Shown in pieces: positions 34,224 to 44,527 of a DNA stretch of 64,000 nt (the first letter of the stretch is position 1; each line of letters begins with the position of its first letter). The stretch comes from Amphibalanus amphitrite (taxonomy: Eukaryota; Arthropoda; Thecostraca; Balanomorpha; Balanidae). The notes below the pieces were generated by a model, which was not told where the DNA came from, did not search any database, and saw only the letters and a program-made list of their open reading frames with translations. Location of the stretch: assembly GCF_019059575.1 (NCBI RefSeq), contig NW_024881679.1, forward strand, positions 372,001 through 436,000. Direction: 5' to 3'. Made by a program: the position numbers and the translations under genes.

Positions 34224-34246
34224 TAACTGGTGACCTGCCCGACGTG
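34224..34246 (+). promoter_or_regulatory. Putative primer-binding site
   Basis: The sequence starting TAACTGGTGACC directly follows the 5' LTR, where a tRNA 3' end primes minus-strand DNA synthesis. The tRNA species was not assigned. Confidence 0.6.
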
Positions 34247-34328
34247 ATTGTTTTGCCTGCTTTTCCTGTGCTTTTGTTGTCATTTTTTTGTCTGTTTTGT
34301 TGATTGACCTCCCCACCTGCTCGTCGTG

Positions 34329-35213
34329 ATGCCTGACCCTGTTGATGATGGCCGTGCCCTCTCCGGTGACACTGTTGTCCCTGTGACTGGGGGTGCAGCA
34401 GCAGCAGCTGCTCCAACTGACTCTGCCGCTGGTGCTGTCCAGCACGTGTCAGTGAAGCCACCAGCCTTCATGGAGACGGCTGTCCAGGGCTGGTTCGCGA
34501 TCATGGAGGCCCAATTCCATCTGGCCAAGATTACCAGCGACACCACCAGGTTCTACCACGTCCTGGCTGCCCTTCCGCCCACCACAGTCTCCAAGCTTGA
34601 CACATCAGTGCTTGGTTCGAGCAGCTATGCAACCCTGCGGGATGCTGTGTGCTCCCTCTATGAGCGGACTAGGTCTGAGCTATTCGATCAGCTCATCAGC
34701 AAGGTCCAACTGACCGGACGGCCTTCTCTTTTCGTCAGAGAACTACAGGAGATTGGCTGCAAGGTGGGGGTCGGCGACGACCTCGTGAGACACAAGTTGC
34801 TCCAGAGCCTGCCGCCCACCGTGGGAACTGTCCTCGCAGCCCAGCGGGACCTCACGCTCCACCAGCTGGGCAAGCTGGCCGATGAACTGATGCCTCTGCT
34901 TCAGACGTCCTGCTTAGCAGCAACTGCCCAGCCTCAGCCGCCCTCGACCAGTCAGCAGCAGCACCAGTGGGACCATCGTCCTGCCGCCCGATCCAGTGGC
35001 CGCAGTCGGGATGGACCTCTACCTGCTGCCAGCTCCACTCCACGAGGCCTGCAGCCATTCTACAGAGACCAGCGACCACAAGTCTGCAGGGCGCACCTGT
35101 ACTTCGGCCAGGAGGCCCGCACGTGCAAGCCCTGGTGCCGGTGGCCGAAGAAGGGGGACGCCAAGATGGAGCCCTCCTCCCGGCGTGGTTCTCCCCAGCG
35201 TCCGGGAAACTAG
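34329..35213 (+). CDS. gag: gag polyprotein of the LTR element
   Basis: 294 residues from the ATG at 34329 to TAG at 35211. An Ala-rich N-terminus is followed by a capsid-like region ([20 protein letters not shown]). Near the C-terminus is a [14 protein letters not shown] zinc-finger-like motif, of the kind seen in Gag of many arthropod Ty3/gypsy elements. The protein forms the virus-like particle. Translation ends at the TAG right after the frameshift site, which would yield Gag alone most of the time and Gag-Pol occasionally. Confidence 0.88.
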   Translation: MPDPVDDGRALSGDTVVPVTGGAAAAAAPTDSAAGAVQHVSVKPPAFMETAVQGWFAIMEAQFHLAKITSDTTRFYHVLAALPPTTVSKLDTSVLGSSSYATLRDAVCSLYERTRSELFDQLISKVQLTGRPSLFVRELQEIGCKVGVGDDLVRHKLLQSLPPTVGTVLAAQRDLTLHQLGKLADELMPLLQTSCLAATAQPQPPSTSQQQHQWDHRPAARSSGRSRDGPLPAASSTPRGLQPFYRDQRPQVCRAHLYFGQEARTCKPWCRWPKKGDAKMEPSSRRGSPQRPGN

Positions 35214-35250
35214 AGGGGCAGGCCCTCGCGACTGCGACGCGCGGCCTGCC
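35204..35250 (+). promoter_or_regulatory. -1 ribosomal frameshift signal (GGGAAAC plus stem-loop)
   Basis: A slippery heptamer G GGA AAC lies in the gag frame at 35204-35210, immediately before the gag TAG. Six bases later GGCAGGCC (35217-35224) can pair perfectly with GGCCTGCC (35243-35250), with an inner CGCG/CGCG extension. Spacing and geometry match known -1 frameshift signals, and the pol frame is exactly -1. Confidence 0.88.
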
Positions 35251-38200
35251 ACTCTTTCGAGTCGCAGCCCAAGCTGGAGTCAGCACTCTACACTTCATCG
35301 TAGACACTGGAGCCGGCGTCTCTCTGGTGCCTCAGGACGTCGTCAAGGGAGCCATCCTGCAGCCGACAGCTGTCCGCATCACCACCGCCAGTGGAGCGCC
35401 TCTCCCAACGCATGGTGAAGTACTGCTCTCCTTCGTCATTCCTGCCCTCCGCCGTTCTTTCCTCTGGTCGTTTGTTGTTGCTGACGTCACAGCTCCCCTG
35501 CTCGGCCATGATTTTCTTGCCCATCACAACCTCCTTGTTGACTGTGGTTCCCAGACTCTCCTGGACTCCGTGACCTCCCTCCGTTCTCCAGGTGCTCCCG
35601 TCGACCGCCCCGGTCCCGGCGCCTTCCTGGTCAACCAGAGCGACAGTCTACCACCGGAGGTCCAGACACTCCTGCAGCAGTTCCCCTCTCTGCTGATGCC
35701 GCTGCAACTGGGAACAGAAGCTGATGCGTGCCCGATTCCAGCCTCCCACAACATCGACACCGGCAGCTCTCCACCGACGTTCGCCAGTCCGAGACGACTC
35801 CCGCCGGACAAGCTGGAAGCTGCCAAGAAGACGTTCGACACCCTGCTGGAGGCTGGCATCATCCGACCGTCCAACTCTCCCTGGGCATCGCCTCTGCACA
35901 TGGTCCCGAAGAAGACACCCGGGATGTGGAGAGCGACAGGGGACTACCGCGCGCTGAACGGCAAGACCAAGCCAGACCGCTACCCGCTGCCACACATCCA
36001 CAGCATCAGCACCCGTCTCCATGGGATGCGTGTGTTCTCCAAGGTGGACCTGCTGAGAGCCTATCACCAGATCCCTATGTCGCCACAGGATGTGGAGAAG
36101 ACGGCTGTAACGACACCATTCGGCGCGTACGAATACGTGTTCATGCCGCTGGGCCTGCGGAACAGTGGGGCTACATTCCAGCGTGTGATGGACCAGCTGT
36201 TCCGCCAGGTCAGCTGCGTCTTCGTCTACCTGGATGACGTCCTGATCTTCTCGCCAGACGCAGAGCAGCATCACAAGGACCTTCAGACCGTCCTCGGCAT
36301 CCTCCATCGACACCGGCTAAGGATCTCGCTGGACAAGTGCGACTTCTTCAAGCCGCAGGTGGTCTATCTAGGCCACACCGTCTCCGCCGAGGGGCTCCGG
36401 CCGCCAGACGCCAAGATCGAGGAGATCGCGGATCTGCCGACTCCACCGGACTCCACAGCACTCCGCCGATTCCTCGGGATGGTCGGGTTCTTCCGCCGGA
36501 TGATCCCACACTTCGCCGAGATCGTCCACCCGCTGACAGAGCTGATGAAGCACAACCAGAAGAGCACCAACCTCCCGTGGACCGAGACGGAGCTCGCCGC
36601 CTTCACAGACATCAAGGAGGCACTGCAGACAGCATGCACCATCCGACATCACCTGCCGTCCTGTGAGACCTACCACCTGGTCACCGACTGCTCACAGGTG
36701 GCAGCCGGTGCAGCTCTGTACCAGATCGCGGACGGTCAGCCTGTCCCCGTCGGCTTCTTCTCCAAGAAGCTCAGCGACCAGCAGAGGCGATACTCAACAT
36801 ACGACCGCGAGCTGCTGGCCGCCTACCTGGCCGTGCTTCACTTCCGTCACCTGTTGGAAGGTCGTGTCGTCGCGCTCTTCACTGACCACCGGCCGCTCAC
36901 CACCGCGTTCCTCAGCCCGCAGACGGCCAAGTCGGACCGTCAGCAGCGGCACTGGAGCGTGATCTCCGAGTACGTCTCCTCCGTCCAGTACGTGCGCGGG
37001 GCTGACAACGTGGTCGCTGACTGTTGGAGTCGCCCTGTGACCCCCGACGCCCTCAGTCCGCCCGACCAGAGCTCCGAGACCTCGCCACCGACAGGATCAC
37101 TCCTGACCACACTGGGCAGCGCGGCTACCGCGCCCGTCGGTGCGGGTGCGCGCCCTGAGTCGCCTCCGGTCACCGTACCGGACGGCGCGCGCGCGCGCCC
37201 TGTGCCGCCTCCGGTCGCCGCACCGGTCGCCGCGCGCGCGGTACGCCTCGAGCCGCCACCGGTCGCCGCGCCGGACGGTGCCCGCGCGCGCTCGGAGCGG
37301 CCACCTGTCGCCGCACCGGACCGCGCGCGCGCGCGCCCCGATCCGCCGTCTGCTGCGCTCAGCAGCACCGCCGCCGACACTGGCATGACCCCGGTGACTG
37401 CTGCGCCGCACCCGGCCACCGAGTCGCTGGCGGCTGCCGCGCCACCGAGCACCACGCCTACAGCGTCAGTGAACGCCGCCACCGTGGACGCCGCCGACCT
37501 GCACGCCATCGCCGAGGCTCAGAGGGACGACCAGGAGACAGCTGCCTACTCGGACCGGCTGACACCCTTCCCGTTGTCAGCTGATCTCACCGTCCTCTGT
37601 GATACCACTCTGACACTTCCCAGGCCGTTTGTCCCAGTCCCCCTCCGCACTCATGTGTTCGAACAGGTGCACAGCCTCGCTCATCCTGGTGTCAAGGCCT
37701 CCCTTCAGCTGGTCAAGTCGCGCTACTTCTGGCCCGACATGGACCGCTGTATCCGCCGGTGGGTACGCGAGTGCTCCTCCTGCCAATCGAGTAAGGTCCA
37801 CCGCCACACCAAAACCGTCCCGTCTCCGTTTTCTCTCCTCAGCGACAGGTTCGAGACCATCCACATAGACATTGTCGGTCCTCTGCCGCCATCAATCCCT
37901 CACGGTGAGTCTTTCACCTCCCCGTGTCGGTACCTCCTGACGTGTGTTGACCGTTCCACCCGCTGGCTGGAGGCGGCCCCTATCGCCGACATCTCAGCAG
38001 CCACCGTCGCAGCCGCCTTCATGGACGTCTGGGTGGCCCGGTTTGGTGTGCCGCTGCACGTCGTCACCGACAGAGGTACTCAGTTTGAGTCCGCCCTCTT
38101 CCGACAACTGGCCGAGATCCTCGGCTTTCACCGCCTGCGGACAACGGCGTACCACCCCAAGACCAACGGCATGGTGGAGCGTCAGCATCGGACGCTGAAG

Positions 38201-39013
38201 TCAGCCATCATCGCCAGCAAGAAACAGTGGTTACAAGCACTACCTGTGGTCCTCCTGGGCATCCGGGCGGCCATGAATGAGACTGGCTATGCGCCGTTCA
38301 CTGCCGTCACCGGGGGCATGCTGTTGCAGCCCCGGATAAGAGTGGACCGGCAGCCTGCTCCGGACGGCGCCGCCGAGACCGTCGGGGAGCTGGCCCGCCG
38401 ACTCGCCAGGACAGACTTCCTCTCGCCGTCTGAAGGCAGCCACCATGGACTGACCCAGCCGCACATGCCGACCGACCTCTCGACGTGTTCACACGTCTGG
38501 CTGCGGGTTGACCGCGTGCGCCGCCCTCTGGAGGCGCCTTATATCGGCCCTCTGCGCGTCCTCAGGCGATGGGATCGCTGGTACCAGCTGGAGCTGCCGT
38601 CGGGGAAGAGTGACACCGTCTCGGTCGAGCGGCTCAAGCCAGCATACCTACCGCAGTCACCGCCGCCGGGTGGGCTGGGCGGTGCCGATGCCGCACCGCC
38701 CCTGCCCCCCGTGCAGTCCGGTACAACCACATCGCCGTCGGTGGAGCCGGGCCGCGCCGATGCCGCGCTGTCCCCGCTTCCCGGCCTGGCCAGCGCTGCA
38801 CCGCCTGTGCACGCTTCATCATCGCCGCCAGCGGAGCCGGACCGTGCTGACGTAGCGCCGCCACCATCTGCTCCGCCACGTCGTGGTCGCCGTCTTGGGG
38901 GCCAGAGCTCGGCGCCCGCGTCGCCGCCGTCGCCTGTGCCTGTTCGTCCACAGCGAGACGCCGTGTACACTCGTGCTGGTCGCCGCGTTCGGTTTCGTGT
39001 TCCACCCTCGTGA
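35210..39013 (+). CDS. pol: pol polyprotein (PR-RT-RH-INT) of the LTR element
   Basis: Read after a -1 shift at 35210 this gives 1267 residues to TGA at 39011. Protease motif VDTGAG is at about 35300, RT catalytic YLDD at 36227-36238, and RNase H TDCSQ at about 36680 with TDHRPL at about 36880. The integrase zinc region (H...H...CSSC) is at about 37650-37790. The DDE core shows IDIVGP (37868), TDRGTQF (38070) and NGMVERQ (about 38166). A C-terminal GPY/F-like IGPL...VERLKP stretch follows (38540-38640). A 120-residue Ala/Pro/Arg-rich linker separates RNase H and integrase. No stop codon or frameshift interrupts it. Confidence 0.9.
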   Translation, partial: LEGQALATATRGLPLFRVAAQAGVSTLHFIVDTGAGVSLVPQDVVKGAILQPTAVRITTASGAPLPTHGEVLLSFVIPALRRSFLWSFVVADVTAPLLGHDFLAHHNLLVDCGSQTLLDSVTSLRSPGAPVDRPGPGAFLVNQSDSLPPEVQTLLQQFPSLLMPLQLGTEADACPIPASHNIDTGSSPPTFASPRRLPPDKLEAAKKTFDTLLEAGIIRPSNSPWASPLHMVPKKTPGMWRATGDYRALNGKTKPDRYPLPHIHSISTRLHGMRVFSKVDLLRAYHQIPMSPQDVEKTAVTTPFGAYEYVFMPLGLRNSGATFQRVMDQLFRQVSCVFVYLDDVLIFSPDAEQHHKDLQTVLGILHRHRLRISLDKCDFFKPQVVYLGHTVSAEGLRPPDAKIEEIADLPTPPDSTALRRFLGMVGFFRRMIPHFAEIVHPLTELMKHNQKSTNLPWTETELAAFTDIKEALQTACTIRHHLPSCETYHLVTDCSQVAAGAALYQIADGQPVPVGFFSKKLSDQQRRYSTYDRELLAAYLAVLHFRHLLEGRVVALFTDHRPLTTAFLSPQTAKSDRQQRHWSVISEYVSSVQYVRGADNVVADCWSRPVTPDALSPPDQSSETSPPTGSLLTTLGSAATAPVGAGARPESPPVTVPDGARARPVPPPVAAPVAARAVRLEPPPVAAPDGARARSERPPVAAPDRARARPDPPSAALSSTAADTGMTPVTAAPHPATESLAAAAPPSTTPTASVNAATVDAADLHAIAEAQRDDQETAAYSDRLTPFPLSADLTVLCDTTLTLPRPFVPVPLRTHVFEQVHSLAHPGVKASLQLVKSRYFWPDMDRCIRRWVRECSSCQSSKVHRHTKTVPSPFSLLSDRFETIHIDIVGPLPPSIPHGESFTSPCRYLLTCVDRSTRWLEAAPIADISAATVAAAFMDVWVARFGVPLHVVTDRGTQFESALFRQLAEILGFHRLRTTAYHPKTNGMVERQHRTLKSAIIASKKQWLQALPVVLLGIRAAMNETGYAPFTAVTGGMLLQPRIRVDRQPAPDGAAETVGELARRLARTDFLSPSEGSHHGLTQPHMPTDLSTCSHVWLRVDRVRRPLEAPYIGPLRVLRRWDRWYQLELPSGKSDTVSVERLKPAYLPQSPPPGGLGGADAAPPLPPVQSGTTTSPSVEPGRADAALSPLPGLASAAPPVHASSSPPAEPDRADVAPPPSAPPRRGRRLGGQSSAPASPPSPVPVRPQRDAVYTRAGRRVRFRVPPS

Positions 39014-39043
39014 GTTTTTTTTATCTTTTCCCGCTCCGCTCTT

Positions 39044-39055
39044 AGGGGGGGGAAG
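39044..39055 (+). promoter_or_regulatory. Polypurine tract
   Basis: AGGGGGGGGAAG lies just before the 3' LTR, the expected primer for plus-strand DNA synthesis. Confidence 0.85.
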
Positions 39056-39058
39056 TAC

Positions 39059-39618
39059 TGTGGTGCCGCGCAGCCCACCGGCACATTATTTAGTTGCGGC
39101 GTCTCCGCCCAAGTGCGCTATTGTTTTGTCGCGTGTGCGCAAATACTGTTTCCTTTTCAAGTACCTTCTGATCTCGTTTTTAGTATTATATTTAAATCGT
39201 ATTATCTTCGCTATTGTCTTAAGATTATATAATGTTACTTGCGTTCTAAAATAAGTTTATTGTGCTTTAATTGGCGTAATTATTTCGTTGTTTTCTGTAA
39301 GCCCGTTTCTATCTTTTATCTAAAATAGTTTGTGTTTCTGGCACTGTCGCTTCCGCTCCGTTGTTATTCCGGCTCTCGTTACACAGTTGTTTCACATCTC
39401 GATATATCTACGCTAAATATAGCTTTTCTACAGTGCACAGTGGCGTCTGACAGGCTGAGTATTCGCGCGAGCTTTCCTCACGTTTTTCCTTAATTTTTAC
39501 CGCTGATCTCTCGTTATCTCGCTTACCTAAACATTGTCTTTCGTCCCACGTGTCATTTTGGCAGAACAATCATTTTCCTTCCAATCACAGAGCACGTAGC
39601 CTTTACCTGACCACTTCA
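39059..39618 (+). repeat. 3' LTR of the Ty3/gypsy-type element
   Basis: 560 bp matching the 5' LTR; followed by AACG, the target-site duplication. Confidence 0.95.
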
Positions 39619-41287
39619 AACGCGTCTTCTGGCGACTATCACCATTCCGCCAGGCGCCAGCAGGGCAAACCAAGAGCCGTCAGAACAGGCAAATATGGAT
39701 TAACCAGCTGCATCGCGATCTTTGGTGATTCGTCCTCAAACTTGAAGACGGTATTTACTTTCGATATATTTCAGATTTATATGTACGCTCGGTTTCAAGT
39801 AGTTCCAAACGTCTTGTTATAGCTTCTGGCGATAGGTATCCTTGCTGGCAAGATGAGACGAGCCAGCGTGGCCCGGCGCGGCGTCTCTTCGGCGCCAGCG
39901 CTAGCGCCATTGTCTGCACCGTCAGCCGTGGCTCGGGTAGCGGACTGTCCGGGTATCTTGTGTCTACCTTTAGAGAGCTCAATGAACGGAGTCGAGCTCA
40001 GCCGACAGAACGCCGCGTTTGAAGGGGTAGTCCCTCCGCCCCGGCTGGGCGTCAGGTCGCCGGAAGATGGCTCGATTTCTATAGACCTGTTTCTATGGCG
40101 TCTCGAAGACTGGTCACAGAAACGAACAGCGTGGCTATTTTACTGGCTTTTAGCTCGTAGTCGGGGCCCGTCATAGCCACCCGCCAACTGCGTGCGTCCG
40201 TCGGGGGCCGCCATGATCCAGTCAGGTGTCTGGATCATGTCTCTCGGCGGCTGTTTGAGGCGCTCTGTGAGCTGCTCCACGCCGTCCGACCGGCACAAAT
40301 CCATAGACCATCCCGGGATGACTCGCCTCTGCGCCTACCTTGGACTTTGTCTTCCCGAACATTCCACCCAAAGCCCGAATCAAGGGCACAACGAGATAAC
40401 TGAAGAGCGACTGCTCATTCGTCTACAGGAAAATGAATTTCCATTGTAGCTGTCCATTTCAACAAGTGGCTTGTCCGAGTGCTTTTTGCGATAGGACCAG
40501 TGCTTTTGCGACAGGGCCTACTTATCATCTGCTAAGTAGGCCGTCCTATTTAGTTGGCGCCCCCAGAGGGCATCCGGCATATAAAGACTACTTACTTCCC
40601 CGAAGTACAGATATCCTACTGCGGCACGGCATTTATGCCCGCCGGAGCACCTTTTGAACGCTGTGTGCTCCAGATAAAATTCATTCATCTGGCTTGCTCA
40701 AGCACACAAGCGTCGGTATAACTGATTGTTTAGGCCCCACGTAGACCGGTTTTTGACTGGGTGACGTGACTGGAGGTCTGGGAAGCGTCAAACGTGGAAG
40801 ACTGGAGAACGCAGGTGTGACTCGGCCTTAGCTGAAAGGGGTTACGTCAGCTGGCGCTCCCGTTCTGACCTCACACCGCTCCCTGTCCCGTGTCTTCCTA
40901 GATATAAACACCAGGACTTGCTCACAAACGGCACCGAAGCCGACTGTTCGTCCGTTCTTCCGAGCCACGCTGCTTTGAAAGGCGCAGGCAGTACTCGCGG
41001 AAACATGGCTCCCCTTTGTATATTTGACTTTTGGATCCGGAAACCTGTAACAATCTATCTTGTGAAGTCTGAGCTGTGAACTCTGAAGTATACCAATATT
41101 CGATACCGTCACTTAGAAAATAGCCGGATTGCGTGAATTACTGTAAATGGCGTAACGATGCCCACTAGACGATCATCCATCAACTCTTGCGAAATCTTAC
41201 GTACCTACTCTTACGCACGCACAGTACGCAACGCATTGTTTGAGTTTGTTCATGTGTCGCTGACCACTATGTTTGTCCTTCTTACAG

Positions 41288-41455
41288 CAATACTCACTGA
41301 GCGGCCGGAACGACAACATCGGGTACGGTTTCTACCAGTCTCGGCCAGGTCAGACGGACATAGACCAGGACATTGACCCAAGAACGGGCCGGCCGTGTGG
41401 CGCCGGCGGCTGCGGCGCCGGCGGCTGCAAATGTGTCGGCGAAAAGGGCAGCCGG
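41288..41455 (+). CDS. Col4a2: alpha-2-type collagen IV exon 3 (7S domain)
   Basis: The acceptor GTCCTTCTTACAG and donor CGGGTGAGTTT bound 168 bp, phase 0 to 0, residues 28-83. A non-collagenous lead (QYSLSGRNDNIGYGFYQSRP) is followed by CGAGGCGAGGCKCVGEKGSR, the 7S cysteine cluster. Its spacing resembles alpha-2 chains (CxxxxCxxxCxC). This exon anchors the N-terminal cross-linking region. Confidence 0.9.
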
Positions 41456-42441
41456 GTGAGTTTGTGAGCGCCGATGGCCGCTCACGTGCTGCCGACGGCG
41501 TGGGCCGTCCTGCAGCGTCCAGCCACCCCACTGGCTGCTGGGGATCGGGGGAAGGCCGGCCACTAGCGCTGGGCTGCAGAGCGTAGGTATAAGCTTTCTT
41601 TCACACCTTTGCACACCGCCAAATTACAGCACTGAAGGAACCGATAAAAGTGCCACTTTACAGGCAGTCAAGTTATATTGGTTCGGGTGATCCTATGGAA
41701 TCGCTGATGGCACATCGAGCGATAGGCTGGCTGGAACCAGTCAGCCAAGCCGATGTGTTTATTGACGCTACTCTAATAAGTGATGACTGATGACTCTGCA
41801 ACTTGCATGCACGTCATCAAGTACATGTCCTATATTTCTGTACTTTACCGGCGCAGATAAAATAATGCATTGAAACTTAATCGTCTGCGTACGTGGGCAG
41901 GACAACGTCTGTTTGTGTATTACTATCGTGAGCCTCCATAGCAACGAGACCCACTTCACTGTGCCGTTGATATAACCCTTTCACAAGTGCCAAGGACTCG
42001 GGTGGCTATCAATAGTCGTCACTCGTCATTGTTTGCAGGGTGTAAAATCGCACAGTGCATGTGACCTTATTTACGCTCACAGAAAGCTCGCTCAGTTTAG
42101 AATGTTGTATCCAGCTCTTTGAAACTGATGTGTTTATTGTTTGGCATTGAATAGTTTTAGTCACATGAAGCACTTTTTCGCTTTAACCTATACTGGGAAG
42201 GTAGGGCAATAATGCTTCGTTTTTTTATGAAAAGTCCGTTCTGAACCGTAAAAAGCCGCTTAGGTTTACGCTTTTTTTAAACGTTTTGATTGTATGGTTG
42301 AAAACGGTTTGGTCACTAACAGATGGTGAAGTCACGAATTCGTGAAGCACTGAGAGGAGCCGGGGCGAGAGACTGTTGGCCTTGAAACTCATCCTGCTGT
42401 GCCCACTGTATACCAGCCCATGACGTGATCTGTCGTTTCAG
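41456..42441 (+). other. alpha-2-type intron 3
   Basis: 986 bp; no recognisable feature. Confidence 0.7.
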
Positions 42442-42576
42442 GGCCCTCCCGGAGTGCTGGGGCCCACTGGACCCAAGGGCCAGCAGGGTTTCCCCGGAAT
42501 GGAGGGCCTGCCCGGACCCAAGGGCAGCAAGGGCGACACCGGCCCGCAGGGCCCCAGAGGGCTCCAAGGAGACCGG
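42442..42576 (+). CDS. Col4a2: alpha-2-type collagen IV exon 4
   Basis: The acceptor CTGTCGTTTCAG and donor CGGGTGAGTACC bound 45 codons, phase 0. Uninterrupted Gly-X-Y, starting [13 protein letters not shown] and ending GLQGDR, residues 84-128. Confidence 0.9.
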
Positions 42577-42806
42577 GTGAGTACCGCGGACGTCACTGAT
42601 AGACAATCGCGCTCCGTGTAGTGTGCGGAAGAATTGGGCGTTGCATCCACTCGAAGTCTAGACGTGTGTTGAAGAGGCTTTGGCCCTTTCTTATCACTCT
42701 GTCATCATATAAACTATATTGAGCGGGCAAGCTATGTCGGCACATTCTGTTACCAGGCGCTGCTCGGCCTGGCCCCGTCTGACCGTTTGACCCTGTCTTT
42801 GTACAG

Positions 42807-42914
42807 GGTAAAATGGGTCTGCCGGGATTCCCCGGAATTAACGGAATTCCGGGTCTTCCGGGCGAACCGGGCCCACGCGGCTTCCCCGGACTGGACGGCT
42901 GCAATGGCACTGAC
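42807..42914 (+). CDS. Col4a2: alpha-2-type collagen IV exon 5
   Basis: The acceptor CTTTGTACAG and donor GACGTGAGTACG bound 36 codons. It encodes [16 protein letters not shown] and ends GLDGCNGTD, the conserved Cys/N-glycosylation site of the 7S-proximal region, with the D before the GCNGT as in alpha-2 chains. Residues 129-164. Confidence 0.9.
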
Positions 42915-44454
42915 GTGAGTACGGTAGATTGCAGGTGGACTGGCTTGAAAACAGTGATGTAGGTGGATTGACTTAGAAACAGTGATGCGTGAATACTGAA
43001 TTGATGTACGCACAGTGACTTAACCCTCGCCCTGGCAGGGGGGGGGGTCGATGCGACCCCCCCTAAGGTTTTTCAAAGATAGCGTAAAAACGGCGGCGCG
43101 CAGCGCCGCCAAATTTGGCACAGCCTATGGGGCAACCTTTTTACATATGACCTGAAAATTTCAGGTCCGGGTGACCTTGGGTCAGGTCACCAGGTCAGAA
43201 AAACCGGTACAAGGTCATGGTCAAATTTCAATTTTCTTTTTGCACCTCTCCAACTCACAGTTTTCGACTGATTTCCTTCAAACTTTCAGGATGTGCTAAG
43301 TTCACCGAGTTGTATAACATATAGTCCGGCTTTTTTTAGGTCACTGACCTGAGGTCAGTTAGAGGTCATTACGTCGTAATGTTAAGCCTATGGGAAAATA
43401 CTAAATTCGGAAAATACTGGAGATATCCGCTTCGTTCTATCACTTTTGTGCTTTGAAACCACGGTACTTAACAGCAGGTCACTTGGTGCTTCTTTGTTTG
43501 GTGTACTTATCCATGGGTCAGGTCAAATGAGGTCAACTGAGGTCAAATGACGTTTTTGCCAATAACTTGGCACATAATGACACTAGAGCTTAAAAAATGG
43601 TACCATTGTGTTCCTGGTGATCAGCTGAATCGAATGATATGCGATATGATGCAATTTGGTTAACTTGAACTTAATTTATTAATTTAAGTTAACTTAAAAT
43701 TTAAGAAAAACTTTAAGTACACTTAAGCAAGCTGAAAAGTATATCATTCGACGCGCCTTGACGTGCTGAGTTCACTGGTGCTTTTCTTTTTTCTCTATCT
43801 TAATTAGATCAAAAGTTGTAAGCGAAAAACTTTCGACCTGTTTTTAGCGAAATTTTTACATTTATACCCCCCAAAACCCCCCTAAATATTGACCTAGAGC
43901 AACCAAATTTGCACAGGGGCGAGAACTCCAGAGGGCCCACCTACCTACCAAATTTGGTGTTTCTAGGTGCCATAGGAGCCAATCGCGAGGGGGGGTCGCA
44001 TCGACCCCCCCCCCCCTGCCAGGCCGTGTTATGAAAAATGCCCTGCCAGGGCGAGGGTTAAGGACTGACGTGCTGCGCACACAGTGCTTTATGGACTGAC
44101 GTGAGTACAGTGATGAAGATGGACTGACTTGACATCAATGATGTGTGAATTAATGGGCGCCGATGACCACTGTAGTCCGGCGCCCAAAAACCCCAATTCA
44201 TCATCACCATCATCGATGTGTGAATTGACGTGCGCACAGTGATTTACGGACTGATGGGAATACAGTGATGTATGGACTGGACTGACGTGAGCACAAGTGA
44301 TGCGCGGACTGACTGTAAGATACAGTGATATCTTGACTGATGTGATTTTTTCACTTTACCATAGCTGTTTAGCCTCAACTCTGTTTTTGATGAGACAGGT
44401 AAACCTTGTGGGAGTTACGAATGTCTATTGTGTCACATTGACTGACTGTTGCAG
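42915..44454 (+). other. alpha-2-type intron 5 with minisatellite and MITE
   Basis: A degenerate GGACTGACGTGAGTACAGTG-like repeat (about 42920-43019 and 44062-44345) is interrupted by the TTAA element at 43020-44061. A small GGCGCC-ended hairpin lies at about 44155-44190. Confidence 0.8.
43020..44061. mobile_element. piggyBac-like TTAA MITE (F)
   Basis: Both ends read TTAACCCTCGCCCTGGCAGG inward and both lead to a G-run, GTCGATGCGAC and a C-run. The right end is the long-spacer end with a repeated CCTGGCAGGGG. The internal core TCGAATGATAT (43630) to ATATCATTCGA (43741) is present, but between them AAGTTAACTTAA-type repeats replace the AGGTCA arrays. 1042 bp, no transposase. Confidence 0.9.
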
Positions 44455-44527
44455 GGTTCCCCTGGATTTCCGGGACCCCCAGGACCGGCTGGACCCCCTG
44501 GCTTTTCGGGAGTACCGGGACCAAAGG
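44455..44527 (+). CDS. Col4a2: alpha-2-type collagen IV exon 6
   Basis: The acceptor ACTGACTGTTGCAG and donor AAAGGGTGAGTC bound 73 bp ending in phase 1. It encodes [19 protein letters not shown] and VPGPK, residues 165-188. Confidence 0.88.

Larger units (their letters stand above)
33664..39618 (+). mobile_element. Ty3/gypsy-type LTR retrotransposon, intact-looking
   Basis: 5955 bp with 560-bp LTRs (TG...CA) that show no difference in my side-by-side reading. It is flanked by the 4-bp duplication AACG. It has a primer-binding-type site after the left LTR, gag, pol in the -1 frame with the order protease, reverse transcriptase, RNase H, integrase, and a G-rich polypurine tract. No envelope gene. 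It lies in sense orientation within collagen intron 2. Matching LTRs imply a recent insertion. Confidence 0.93.
18702..41287 (+). other. alpha-2-type intron 2 (22.6 kb)
   Basis: This very long intron separates the signal peptide from the 7S exon. It contains GC/CpG-rich blocks (about 18.9-20.2 kb, 21.2-22.6 kb, 30.0-30.5 kb), a piggyBac-like MITE (25213), a foldback element with nested insertions (26546-29463), a minisatellite (33259) and a Ty3/gypsy-type retrotransposon (33664-39618). Stretches 22.6-25.2, 29.6-33.2 and 39.6-41.3 kb show nothing further I can support. Confidence 0.75.

Noticed and set aside
34967-35209. First 81 codons of the open pol frame as a separate protein start
   Set aside because: This part overlaps gag out of frame; the frameshift site at 35204 explains pol expression.
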